The translations under genes and the position numbers were made by a program. This document shows positions 1 to 7,882 of a stretch of 15,283 nucleotides of DNA, in pieces. The stretch is taken from assembly GCA_902727915.1 (NCBI GenBank), contig CACVAU010000083.1, positions 1 to 15,283 on the forward strand, written 5' to 3'. Positions within the stretch are counted from its first letter, which is position 1; every line of letters starts with the position of its first letter. The notes beneath the pieces were generated by a model that was not told where the DNA came from, did no database searches, and was given only the letters and a program-made list of their open reading frames with translations. Origin of the DNA: an uncultured Sulfurovum sp. (GTDB lineage: Bacteria > Campylobacterota > Campylobacteria > Campylobacterales > Sulfurovaceae).

Positions 1-43
1 TTATAGGAACTATACAGCCTAAGAGTGTTATGATTTCTTTCAT
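1..43 (-). CDS. Possible 5' end of a leftward gene cut by the window edge
   Basis: Reading leftward from an ATG at 43-41, fourteen codons stay open to the window edge and give MKEIITLLGCIVPI, a lysine followed by a hydrophobic run that could begin a signal peptide or membrane segment. A TATAAT on the minus strand at 79-74 would place a transcription start about 24 bases before this ATG, which supports a real gene. There is no clear ribosome binding site. Fourteen codons can be open by chance, so this is a weak call and I propose no function. Confidence 0.25.
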   Translation of the reverse strand, partial: MKEIITLLGCIVPI

Positions 44-427
44 GAGATAACTTTTTAGTTTTTTTGCTTTAAAATTATATCTGTTATCTCTCTCTTTTCT
101 CTCTTGATTTTTGGCTAAGGTATTGTAATCTTAAAAGATTGATAAACTAAAAAACTCAACCCAGTCAATTTAACTACTATCTGAAAAATAACCTAACAAA
201 TATGTATATGGAAATGAATAAAAAAGAAAAAGCAATATGATGAAAATCAAATTACCAAGTATATGATAAACTAACTAGTGATTCTACATGTTAAAAATGA
301 GGGAAGAAGTAAATAAGGGTGCTAATCAAAATTCAACTCTTGAAATTCAAGAAGATGTAATATTAAAGTTTAAAAAAGAAATTTTTAAATAAGTACCTAA
401 AAACAGAAATTAATAAAAGAGTCTTAC
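44..427. other. Gene-poor AT-rich stretch, no recognisable gene
   Basis: About 380 bases are dense in stop codons in all frames I read. The longest ATG reading I traced is 34 codons (288-392, plus strand, starting MLKMREEVNKGANQ). It has no ribosome binding site and resembles nothing I know. A small perfect palindrome, AATCTT-AA-AAGATT, lies at 127-140. In C. jejuni leuS stands beyond secF, as far as I recall, but nothing like leuS is seen here. The stretch may be ordinary spacer or the residue of a decayed gene. Confidence 0.6.
74..79 (-). promoter_or_regulatory. Candidate -10 box for the leftward edge gene, between inverted half-sites
   Basis: A consensus TATAAT on the minus strand lies 31 bases before the candidate ATG at 43. 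It sits between two arms of an exact 8-base inverted repeat, GAGATAAC at 44-51 and GTTATCTC at 83-90. No -35 box is clear. Confidence 0.35.
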
Positions 428-438
428 TTAAAACTCTT
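417..438 (-). terminator. Weak candidate terminator of the yajC-secDF operon
   Basis: On the minus strand AAGAGT and ACTCTT form a six-base stem around the stop codon of the last gene of the operon, followed by a T-rich stretch (TTTTATTAATTT). The stem is short and its loop is ten bases long, so this is only suggestive. Confidence 0.25.
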
Positions 439-775
439 CTTTCGTCTTAGCACTCTCTACAATAGAAACTACCAAGGTATATATATTAGCAATAATAGCA
501 CCAACCACAAGCCCAGTAATCAACCCTTCATGTGATGCTGTATTACCAAACTGAAACATAAAGAATGCAGGAATCAGATGTAAATCAGCTACCAACGAAC
601 CAGCCAAAAGTTCAGCTGCCAAAAGGTTTCTCACACCCAGTTTTAAAATACTTGAAATAAAATTAATACTGGCAGCTGCAAAAAGTGCTGTAGCTGAATG
701 TTCAAACAAAAATGCTACCGAAGTAGTAAGACTCATTAATGCAAAAAATATGTAAAAAACTTTACCCCAATTCAT
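428..775 (-). CDS. Small four-helix membrane protein, DUF6394 type
   Basis: This 115-residue protein is almost entirely hydrophobic, with four likely membrane segments at about residues 7-25, 28-46, 50-75 and 84-106, and a short charged tail (KTKEEF). I recognise it as the DUF6394-type inner-membrane protein found in Campylobacterota; no function is known to me. It is the last gene of the leftward yajC-secD-secF unit, 14 bases after the secF stop, with a good ribosome binding site (AAGGAGT) in that gap. Position and topology suggest a role linked to membrane insertion or export, but that is inference from the neighbours alone. Confidence 0.83.
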   Translation of the reverse strand: MNWGKVFYIFFALMSLTTSVAFLFEHSATALFAAASINFISSILKLGVRNLLAAELLAGSLVADLHLIPAFFMFQFGNTASHEGLITGLVVGAIIANIYTLVVSIVESAKTKEEF

Positions 776-789
776 TCTTACTCCTTAAA

Positions 790-1761
790 TTAAATTGTTC
801 CCTGTTCAAATTGAGCACGCTGTTTATCACGTTCTTTTTGACGTTTTGCTGCAGCTGCTTCTTTTTCTCTAAAGTCTACTACTGAGAAATTTAACCACAT
901 AAGAATCGGTGAAGCAACAAAAATAGATGAATAAGTACCAATAACCACACCCACCAAAAGTGTAAATGAGAATCCATTAATAATCTCTCCACCAAATAAG
1001 AAAAGTGTTAAAACAACAAAGAAAGTTGTTAATGAAGTTAAGGTTGTACGTGATAATGTTCGCGTAACTGATTCATTAATAACATCTGCCATATCAGGTG
1101 ATTTAATGGTACGAATACCTTCACGAATACGGTCAAATACAATAACTGTATCATTCAATGAATAACCTAATATGGTCAGAATAGCAGCTAAAATAGGTAA
1201 ATTTATGTCTACTTGGAACAGTGCTAACATCCCCATGGCAATGGTAACATCATGAACCAAGGCTACTACAGAAGCAACAGCAAAACGCCACTCAAATCTA
1301 AATGATAGATAAATTAAAATACCTATAATCGAGAATACCATTGCCATGATACCTTTTGTTTTCAGCTCTTCTCCAACAGAAGGACCAACCAAGTCAACCC
1401 GTCTAATTTCAAACGTGCCTGTTGAGGCTAGTAATTTTTGCACTTCAACTTTTGCACCACCTTTAACTGACTTAGATGCTTGTTTTGTTCTGATAACAAG
1501 CTCAGAGTCTGATCCAAATTTAGTCACCGTTGCACCAGCATACTTAGGATCTTGAGAGACAATATCTCTAACTTTATCAATAGGGGCTACCCCTTCATAC
1601 TGAACTTGAATAATGGTTCCACCAGCGAAATCAATTCCATAATTCAACCCTTTGGTAAAAAGAATGGTTAAAGAAGTAATAATTAATATAATGGAAAAAA
1701 CACCAAATTTCTTGGCATTTGACATAAAGCTTACAGCTTTTTGATACTTAAATACTTCCAT
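790..1761 (-). CDS. secF: Protein translocase subunit SecF
   Basis: SecF is the smaller half of the SecDF motor, which uses the proton-motive force at the periplasmic side of SecYEG to pull secreted proteins through. The 323 residues show the family layout: a membrane segment at about 19-36, the conserved GIDFAGG motif (42-48), a periplasmic domain, the VGPSVG motif (126-131) and a block of five membrane helices carrying GYSLNDTVIVFDRIRE (199-214), the SecF version of the proton-relay region. The C-terminal tail is rich in K, R, E and Q. Its ATG shares one base with the secD stop codon (TAATG), so translation is probably coupled. The length is normal for a separate SecF. Confidence 0.98.
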   Translation of the reverse strand: MEVFKYQKAVSFMSNAKKFGVFSIILIITSLTILFTKGLNYGIDFAGGTIIQVQYEGVAPIDKVRDIVSQDPKYAGATVTKFGSDSELVIRTKQASKSVKGGAKVEVQKLLASTGTFEIRRVDLVGPSVGEELKTKGIMAMVFSIIGILIYLSFRFEWRFAVASVVALVHDVTIAMGMLALFQVDINLPILAAILTILGYSLNDTVIVFDRIREGIRTIKSPDMADVINESVTRTLSRTTLTSLTTFFVVLTLFLFGGEIINGFSFTLLVGVVIGTYSSIFVASPILMWLNFSVVDFREKEAAAAKRQKERDKQRAQFEQGTI

Positions 1762-3356
1762 TATTTTGCTCCTTTCTCTTTAACTTCTTGGCGAATTCCA
1801 AACCAAAAACCTAATTTTTTCTTATTTATCTTGGGTAATAATAATTGATAAATACCATGAGTTCCTAAAATAGCCGTTAACATAGATGCCAAAATACCAA
1901 TACTAATGGTTAAAGAAAAACCTTTGATAGGTCCCGTTCCATACGCAAAAAGTACCACAGCTGCTATTAAGGTTGTAATGTTTGCATCCCAAATGGCTGT
2001 AAAGGCATTGTTATACCCTTGCTCAATAGACTTAGTCAATGATGCCCCTGAATGTAATAATTCTCGAATACGCTCATTAATAATAACATTTGCATCAACA
2101 GCCATACCAACCGTAAGAACAATACCTGCCATACCAGGAAGTGTTAAGGTTGCTTCAAACATTGACATTACAGCTAAGATTAGAAAGAGGTTCGCAACAA
2201 GTGCTACATTTGAAATTAATCCAGCCACACCATAGTAAAGAACCATAAAGATAATAACAGCCAAGAAACCAACAATAAGTGCAATCAAACTTGCTTTAAT
2301 ATTATCTGCACCCAAACTAGGTCCGATACTTCGTTGACTTTCAACTTGAACAGGAGCCAATAACGCTCCTGAACGTAAAGCAATAGAAATATCATTGGCT
2401 TCTTGAGGAGTAAATGCACCTGTAATCTGTACATTCCCTCCACCAATTCTTTGAACAATGTTTGGTGCTGTATAAACTTCTCCATCTAAAACAACTGCCA
2501 TACGTTTACCAACTGATTTTTCCGTAAAGTCACCAAAAATTTTAGCCCCTTGACCATTCAATGAAAAAGTAACCATTGGTCGGTTAGACTTCTCTTCGTA
2601 ACCTACTTTTGCATCAGTCAACATTGAACCATCTAAAATAGGAACTGAATAAAGAAGATATTTTGTCTCTTTATTTTCAACGTCTGGTAAAATTACGTCT
2701 CCGTAACTTTTTGCTTCTTCATCGGACATAGAGTAAACACGGTTCGCTCTATCTTCATCCACAGCCATCATTTGTAGATGTGCTGCTTTAGCAATTAATG
2801 CTTTAATCCGATCTTCATCTTCTTCTGTTTTAATACCAGGAACTTCAACAAGAATTCTCTCTGAACCCTGTTTTGCAACTGTTGGTTCTGCCAGTCCAAA
2901 CATATTCAAACGATTACGAATCGTCTCAACAGCTTGTTCAATCGCAGACTCTTCTGTCTTTTTAGCCAATGCTTCTGTTAGGGAAAGTTCATATGCCATG
3001 CCATTTTTGACAATCTTATTTTCAACAAATTCCTCAGCCAACATGGCATCAACATTTTTAACATCATCTTCATCTAAAAGTTCAAAAACAACTTTATCAC
3101 CATCTATTTTTAAACTATCATAGGTAATATCATCATCGTCTAAATTATACTTTAAAGAGGTACCTATAGATTTTATTTTAGACTCTAGTGCCACTTCTGT
3201 TTTAACAGACAAAAGCATGTGAAGCCCTCCTTGTAAATCAAGACCAAGGGTAATCTTTTTTCCTTCATCACTTTGTGTTAATGAAGGAATAGAAAAAACC
3301 ACTCCAAACACAAAAGCAAAGAAAAAAAGAACAACTCTATAGTTTAAGTTTCCCAT
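1761..3356 (-). CDS. secD: Protein translocase subunit SecD
   Basis: SecD is the larger partner of SecF and supplies most of the periplasmic part of the motor. Over 531 residues one sees an N-terminal membrane helix (about 7-24), the GLDLQGG motif (38-44), a long periplasmic P1 region, the LRSGALLAPV segment (337-346) and five C-terminal helices. The signature GMAVDANVIINERIRE (417-432) carries the aspartate that takes part in proton transfer. The stretch around residues 70-120 is notably acidic (for example DDDD at 73-76), which is plausible for an exposed periplasmic surface. The gene starts 3 bases after yajC stops and overlaps secF by one base, so all are likely one message. Confidence 0.98.
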   Translation of the reverse strand: MGNLNYRVVLFFFAFVFGVVFSIPSLTQSDEGKKITLGLDLQGGLHMLLSVKTEVALESKIKSIGTSLKYNLDDDDITYDSLKIDGDKVVFELLDEDDVKNVDAMLAEEFVENKIVKNGMAYELSLTEALAKKTEESAIEQAVETIRNRLNMFGLAEPTVAKQGSERILVEVPGIKTEEDEDRIKALIAKAAHLQMMAVDEDRANRVYSMSDEEAKSYGDVILPDVENKETKYLLYSVPILDGSMLTDAKVGYEEKSNRPMVTFSLNGQGAKIFGDFTEKSVGKRMAVVLDGEVYTAPNIVQRIGGGNVQITGAFTPQEANDISIALRSGALLAPVQVESQRSIGPSLGADNIKASLIALIVGFLAVIIFMVLYYGVAGLISNVALVANLFLILAVMSMFEATLTLPGMAGIVLTVGMAVDANVIINERIRELLHSGASLTKSIEQGYNNAFTAIWDANITTLIAAVVLFAYGTGPIKGFSLTISIGILASMLTAILGTHGIYQLLLPKINKKKLGFWFGIRQEVKEKGAK

Positions 3357-3359
3357 AAT

Positions 3360-3620
3360 TTACACGTCTACCTTTTTAGTAACAAAAGATTTTTCGAGTT
3401 TTACAACTGTGGTGTCGTTCAGTTTGATTTTGATAAAATCTTCTTCAACTTTTAAAACTTCAGCATGAAGACCACCATTGGTGAGAATTTTATCACCTTT
3501 TTCAAGTGCTTCTAACATAGCTTTATGTTCTTTTTGCTGTTTTTGCTGAGGTCTAATAATTAGAAAATAAAAAATAGCAAATAAAAAAATGAGGGGTAGA
3601 AATTGTCCTACTTCTTGCAT
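3360..3620 (-). CDS. yajC: Preprotein translocase subunit YajC
   Basis: YajC is a single-span inner-membrane protein that joins SecDF at the SecYEG channel. The 86 residues contain one hydrophobic helix (about 8-22) followed by the family hallmark IIRPQQKQQKEHK (21-33) and a small cytoplasmic domain with GDKILTNGGLHAEV (42-55). It is the first gene of the leftward secretion operon. Its ribosome binding site (AAAGGA on the minus strand, about 3628-3633) lies inside the 11-base gap to lnt and reaches the lnt start codon, so its promoter must lie within the lnt coding region. Confidence 0.96.
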   Translation of the reverse strand: MQEVGQFLPLIFLFAIFYFLIIRPQQKQQKEHKAMLEALEKGDKILTNGGLHAEVLKVEEDFIKIKLNDTTVVKLEKSFVTKKVDV

Positions 3621-3631
3621 AAGGGAATCCT

Positions 3632-4927
3632 TTGAGTGTATCTATAAAAATTAGCGATTATTTTACCATTAAGAATATAACACGAGGCTTGTTCATCGCC
3701 CTTTTAAGTGCTGCTTCACTCTACCTTGATTGGTTTGGTTTTGTAAACTATTTTGTGAATACAATTTTAGGTCTACTCACTTTCTATTACTTACTTCAAG
3801 CTGATAAGAAAATTTGGTTTTGGTTTGGATTTTTTATGGCTATGCTTTGGTTCTGGTGGTTAACCATCTCCTTCAAGAACTATGGGTTTGCTTGGGCTAT
3901 TCCCATTGGTCTACTCTTCTCGTCACTTACCTTTGCTTTTTTATTTAGCATACTTGCTTCAATATCTGAATACCTTAGTAAAAAAGTTTTTCAACCCTAT
4001 AGTGAACTACTCTTCTTAAGCTTCAAAGCCCTAGCCTTAGTATTACTCTCAAATATTCACCCTTTTGGTTTTGATTGGTATAAACCTGAGTTAGTTTTCA
4101 CCAATTCATACATTGGTATTGAGAAATGGCAATTTGCATTAGTCTTAAGTAGCATGATTCTAGCCATTTATAAAAAACAATTACTTTATTTACTTTTGCT
4201 CTTAACAACCTATCCTTATCAAACACATTTTCAGAGCCAAACCCAACTTAGTACCAACATCGTTTTAAGTAACTTTCAAATTAATGTACTTGACAAATGG
4301 AAACCTGAACTACAACAGAAACACATTAACATGGTCTTTGAAACCATTGATGATGCGATTAATAAACGTAAATCTTTGGTTATTTTACCAGAATCTATTT
4401 TTGCACTTTACCTTAATAAACAGCCTATACTTATGGAAGCACTACTTGAACGCTCTAAACAGATAAATATTGTATTAGGAGCTTTATACTTAGATGAAAC
4501 AATACCGAGAAACTCCACATATATTTTTAAAAATGGTACTTATTCTATTGCCAATAAAGTGGTATTGGTTCCTTTTGGTGAAGCGAACCCTTTACCTTCT
4601 TTTATGGGTCAATGGGTTAATCAAATATTTTTTGATGGTGCACCTGACTATGTCGCAGATGAAAAGCCTATAGATTATCAAGTTGCAGGAAAAACATTTA
4701 GAAATGCCATCTGTTACGAAGCTTGTTCAGAAAAACTGTATAAAGGAAGTCCTAAAAACATGATTGTTATTTCAAACAATGGCTGGGTTTCACCTTCCAT
4801 TGAACCAACACAACAAAAGATACTATTACAATACTATTCAAAAAAATATGGGACAACTATTTATCATGCTGTGAATATGTCTGACTCTTACATCATACAA
4901 AATGGAGCCTATATCAGTGTTCACTAA
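3632..4927 (+). CDS. lnt: Apolipoprotein N-acyltransferase Lnt
   Basis: Lnt adds the third fatty acid to the N-terminal cysteine of outer-membrane lipoproteins, working at the periplasmic face of the inner membrane. The 431 residues comprise about 200 hydrophobic residues in several membrane helices, then a carbon-nitrogen hydrolase domain. The expected catalytic triad is visible: Glu254 in VILPESIF, Lys309 in NKVVLVPFGE and Cys361 in NAICYEAC. SNNGW (381-385) follows, where many relatives have SNDAW. At 431 residues it is shorter than the E. coli enzyme but near the size I recall for Campylobacter. I place the start at a TTG (3632) because AAGGGA stands 5 bases before it and no ATG follows until deep in the protein. 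The 3' end overlaps yidD by 26 bases. Confidence 0.94.
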   Translation: MSVSIKISDYFTIKNITRGLFIALLSAASLYLDWFGFVNYFVNTILGLLTFYYLLQADKKIWFWFGFFMAMLWFWWLTISFKNYGFAWAIPIGLLFSSLTFAFLFSILASISEYLSKKVFQPYSELLFLSFKALALVLLSNIHPFGFDWYKPELVFTNSYIGIEKWQFALVLSSMILAIYKKQLLYLLLLLTTYPYQTHFQSQTQLSTNIVLSNFQINVLDKWKPELQQKHINMVFETIDDAINKRKSLVILPESIFALYLNKQPILMEALLERSKQINIVLGALYLDETIPRNSTYIFKNGTYSIANKVVLVPFGEANPLPSFMGQWVNQIFFDGAPDYVADEKPIDYQVAGKTFRNAICYEACSEKLYKGSPKNMIVISNNGWVSPSIEPTQQKILLQYYSKKYGTTIYHAVNMSDSYIIQNGAYISVH

Positions 4928-5237
4928 GTTTTTTATTTTACCTATTAAAGGCTATCAATATATTTCTAAAATGTTACCAGCAAACTGTCGTTATTATCCA
5001 ACCTGTTCAGAATATGCCAAATGGCAATTTGAATTTAATAGAGTCGATAAAGCTTTTTTACAAAGCAGTGCTAGAATTTTAAGATGCAATCAACTCTTTG
5101 CAGGAGGTATTGATTACCCTATTTTAAAGTTTACTCCTCCAGACATGCTGACACTAAATCAAACCATTACAATAAAATATTGGATTGTTCCAAAAGAAAA
5201 AGAGTTATTTTATATTATTAAAAACTTCTATAAGTAA
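4902..5237 (+). CDS. yidD: Membrane protein insertion efficiency factor YidD, divergent
   Basis: YidD is a small membrane-associated protein that helps YidC/Sec insert inner-membrane proteins. The 111 residues carry the family core: LPANCRYYPTCSEYA (25-39) and RILRCNQLFAGGID (58-71), with the three conserved cysteines at 29, 35 and 62. The canonical GGxDPVP ending is altered to GGIDYPILKF, and about 35 extra residues follow, so this is a divergent, extended member. The ATG at 4902 lies inside lnt and has no good ribosome binding site, which points to translational coupling; an in-frame GTG at 4917 is an alternative start. YidD usually sits between rnpA and yidC, so this place next to lnt and secDF is unusual. 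Confidence 0.92.
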   Translation: MEPISVFTKFFILPIKGYQYISKMLPANCRYYPTCSEYAKWQFEFNRVDKAFLQSSARILRCNQLFAGGIDYPILKFTPPDMLTLNQTITIKYWIVPKEKELFYIIKNFYK

Positions 5238-5259
5238 ACATCTTCTCTAAAAAATAATG

Positions 5260-5310
5260 TATAATAATGTAAAAAGCTTTGTCTTAATAATAATTGTGCA
5301 ATAATTGTGG
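5260..5310 (+). promoter_or_regulatory. Candidate pyrC promoter and tandem repeats in the leader
   Basis: A consensus TATAAT stands at 5260-5265, predicting a start near 5272 and a leader of about 60 bases before pyrC. Within that leader a ten-base unit, AATAATTGTG, occurs twice in tandem (5289-5298 and 5300-5309), one helical turn apart. A second short repeat, AATAATGTA, surrounds the -10 box. The leader could carry an operator or a start-site-dependent control, but this is inference. Confidence 0.45.
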
Positions 5311-5332
5311 AAATTTTTACTGAGGTTACCAT

Positions 5333-6343
5333 ATGCCTATAACCCTTAACTCTCCTCTTGATATGCATTTACATCTTCGTGATGAAGAAATGCTCTCTAT
5401 TGTTGGACCTCTCTCTTCAGAAAGTTTCACTGGTGCCATTATCATGCCAAACTTGGTTCCTCCAATCTCTACAAAAAATGCACTTCTTGCCTATAAAGAA
5501 CGTATCTTAAAAGCTTGTGTTAATGATACTTTTACGCCCTATATGACCCTTTTTTTTAAACCAACATATGACAAAGAATTTTTAGAATCTGTTAAAGACG
5601 AATTAACAGCCATTAAACTCTATCCAGCAGGTATTACTACCAATTCAGAAGGAGGTGTTTCTGGTTTTGACCTTGAAACTTTACGTCCAACCCTAACAGC
5701 AATGTCTGAATTAGAAATTCCTCTTTGTGTTCATGGAGAAACCAATGGTTTTGTTATGGATAGAGAAGCTGAATTCATTTCTATTTATGAGATGTTAGCA
5801 ACAAACTTTCCCAAACTTACAATCATTATGGAACATATTACCACCAAAGAGAGTGTTGATGCTTTAGAAAAGTTTGACAACCTCTATGCAACCATTACTT
5901 TACACCATCTCCTAATTACCTTGGATGACGTAGCTGGAGGCATGTTACAACCTCACCTCTTCTGTAAGCCCATTGCCAAACGTCCAGAAGATAGAGAAGC
6001 ATTAAGGAAAGTCGCACTGGAAGGTCACCCAAAAGTAATGTTTGGTTCAGACTCTGCACCACACCCTCAGCACGTTAAAGAGTCTTGTGGTTGTGCAGCT
6101 GGTGTCTTTACTGCACCCATTGCTTTACAAGTTTTAACTGAGTTTTTTCTTGAATACTCAAATGTTCAAAAACTACAGGCTTTTGTTTCAGATAATGCTC
6201 GAAACATTTATTCAAATATTCACATTCCAACCAAATATGTTACACTAAAAGAAAAAAGCTTTAAAGTACCTCAAAAATATGCAGAAGTTGTTCCCATGTT
6301 TGCAGGGGAAACACTTAAATACTCTATTACTCAAATCAAATAA
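5333..6343 (+). CDS. pyrC: Dihydroorotase PyrC
   Basis: This enzyme closes carbamoyl aspartate to dihydroorotate, the third step of pyrimidine synthesis, in the cytoplasm. The 336 residues match the short, E. coli-type dihydroorotases. All metal ligands of the binuclear zinc site are visible: His12 and His14 in DMHLHLRD, the lysine that becomes carboxylated (Lys95 in AIKLYPAGITTNS), His134 in CVHGE, His168 in MEHIT and Asp240 in FGSDSAPH. GAGG (5322-5325) stands 7 bases before the ATG. cysK follows after 17 bases and is probably on the same message. Confidence 0.98.
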   Translation: MPITLNSPLDMHLHLRDEEMLSIVGPLSSESFTGAIIMPNLVPPISTKNALLAYKERILKACVNDTFTPYMTLFFKPTYDKEFLESVKDELTAIKLYPAGITTNSEGGVSGFDLETLRPTLTAMSELEIPLCVHGETNGFVMDREAEFISIYEMLATNFPKLTIIMEHITTKESVDALEKFDNLYATITLHHLLITLDDVAGGMLQPHLFCKPIAKRPEDREALRKVALEGHPKVMFGSDSAPHPQHVKESCGCAAGVFTAPIALQVLTEFFLEYSNVQKLQAFVSDNARNIYSNIHIPTKYVTLKEKSFKVPQKYAEVVPMFAGETLKYSITQIK

Positions 6344-6360
6344 ACTAAGAGAGGTAACAA

Positions 6361-7272
6361 ATGATACATGAAAACATTGAAGGGCTTATTGGAAATACTC
6401 CTTTGGTCAAGTTAAATAAACTATCGGAACTGACAGGTGCAACCATTTTAGGTAAATGTGAGTTTATGAATCCTACTTCTTCAGTTAAAGATAGAATTGC
6501 TATGAATATGATTAATGAAGCTTTAGCTTCTGGAGCCATTAACCAAAATTCAACAATTATTGAACCAACTTCAGGAAACACAGGTATTGGATTGGCTTCA
6601 ATTTGTGCTGCTAAATCATTAAAACTTATTTTAACCATGCCAGAATCTATGAGTATTGAAAGACGTAAACTTTTAACCCATTTAGGTGCTAAAATTGTCC
6701 TTACCCCAGCAGCAGATGGGATGAGTGGAGCCATTAATAAGGCAGCCTCTCTCTCTAAAGAGATGAATGCTTATGTATTACAACAATTTGACAACTTAAA
6801 CAATCCTGCCATTCATCGAAAAACAACAGCTGTAGAAATTTTAAATGATACAGAGAACAAGCTTGATTACTTTGTGGCAGCTGTGGGAACAGGTGGTACC
6901 CTTACAGGAACATCTGAAGTCCTACAACAAACTCTTCCGAAACTTAAAGCCATTGCTGTAGAACCAAGTAATTCTCCTGTACTCTCTGGTGGTTCAGGTG
7001 GACCACATAAAATTCAAGGTATTGGTGCTGGTTTTGTACCAAGTATTTTAAATACAGAAGTTTATGAAGAAATTATTCAAATCGCTGATGAAGAAGCCAT
7101 AGAATATGCAAAAAATGTAGCCTTACAAGAAGGCTTATTAGTAGGAATCTCTGCTGGTGCCAATGTTGCTGCTACTGTTAAAGTTGCATCACGTCCAGAG
7201 AATCAAGGCAAGATATTTGTAACCATACTTTGTGATACAGCCGAACGTTATCTTTCAACAGATCTCTTTTAA
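6361..7272 (+). CDS. cysK: Cysteine synthase A (O-acetylserine sulfhydrylase)
   Basis: CysK joins sulfide to O-acetylserine to make cysteine, using pyridoxal phosphate. The 303 residues include the cofactor lysine (Lys43 in SSVKDRIA), the substrate loop EPTSGNTGIGLA (68-79), the phosphate-binding GTGGT (176-180) and the CysK-type stretch GGPHKIQGIGAGFVP. The ending DTAERYLSTDLF is typical of CysK. The MPESMSIERR and PHKIQGIGAGF stretches favour CysK over CysM. Its ribosome binding site is AGAGGT. It lies 17 bases after pyrC and 18 bases before the aminotransferase-like gene. Confidence 0.95.
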   Translation: MIHENIEGLIGNTPLVKLNKLSELTGATILGKCEFMNPTSSVKDRIAMNMINEALASGAINQNSTIIEPTSGNTGIGLASICAAKSLKLILTMPESMSIERRKLLTHLGAKIVLTPAADGMSGAINKAASLSKEMNAYVLQQFDNLNNPAIHRKTTAVEILNDTENKLDYFVAAVGTGGTLTGTSEVLQQTLPKLKAIAVEPSNSPVLSGGSGGPHKIQGIGAGFVPSILNTEVYEEIIQIADEEAIEYAKNVALQEGLLVGISAGANVAATVKVASRPENQGKIFVTILCDTAERYLSTDLF

Positions 7273-7290
7273 ATTAAGCTATACAAAAGA

Positions 7291-7872
7291 ATGACCCAAA
7301 CGCTTTTTGAAACCATTAAAATTGAAGATGGCAAGATTTTTAATCTAAAATGGCACAATCAGCGTTTTAACAGAAGTCGAAAAGAACTTTTTCAAAGTAC
7401 TGGGCATATAGACTTAATAAAACATATCAAAACTCCAAAAACTGGGCTTTATCGTTGTAAAATCATTTATAATGATGATATTCAATCCATTGACTATTTT
7501 CCCTATGAAGCCAAAATCTTTAAAAATTTTAAAATCATTAAAAGTCAAATACACTATAACTACAAATATACAAACCGTTCCCACTTACAAAAACTTTCTC
7601 AAAAAGCAAAAGGTTATGATGAAATCATCATTGAAAAAGATACATTATTAACAGACACAAGCATTGCTAATATTGCTTTTTTTAATGGAGAGTCATGGTT
7701 AACACCAGCCATACCTCTTTTATTTGGAACAACAAGAGCTAGATTACTTGATGAAGGATTTTTGAAATTAAGTAATATTAAAAAAGAAGATATAAAAGAT
7801 TATTCACACTTCGCTTTAATGAATGCTATGATAGGATTTCGTATACAAAAGTCTGTATCAATACAGGTATAA
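7291..7872 (+). CDS. Compact class IV aminotransferase-like protein (PabC-related)
   Basis: The 193 residues belong to the fold-type IV PLP enzymes (branched-chain aminotransferase, D-amino acid transaminase, aminodeoxychorismate lyase). The likely cofactor lysine is Lys92 in NYKYTNRS. The class signature follows as GYDEIIIE, LTDTSIANIAFF (120-131), TPAIPLLFGTTRARLL (138-153). With 193 residues it is clearly shorter than typical PabC (about 270), losing much of the N-terminal half. A role as aminodeoxychorismate lyase in folate synthesis is the usual guess for such proteins, but no pabA or pabB is adjacent, and another substrate is possible. The SspB-like gene follows after 10 bases. Confidence 0.82.
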   Translation: MTQTLFETIKIEDGKIFNLKWHNQRFNRSRKELFQSTGHIDLIKHIKTPKTGLYRCKIIYNDDIQSIDYFPYEAKIFKNFKIIKSQIHYNYKYTNRSHLQKLSQKAKGYDEIIIEKDTLLTDTSIANIAFFNGESWLTPAIPLLFGTTRARLLDEGFLKLSNIKKEDIKDYSHFALMNAMIGFRIQKSVSIQV

Positions 7873-7882
7873 GGGAAAGTGC

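Noticed and set aside
288..392. A 34-codon plus-strand frame starting MLKMREEVNKG
   Set aside because: It has no ribosome binding site, stop codons stand directly upstream in the same frame, and it resembles nothing known.
1346..2235. Open frames on the plus strand opposite secF and secD (1346-1555 and 1906-2235)
   Set aside because: They are antisense shadows of clearly identified genes, without ribosome binding sites or recognisable protein features.
6345..6734. A 129-codon minus-strand frame opposite cysK
   Set aside because: It mirrors the conserved cysK coding sequence and has no family resemblance.
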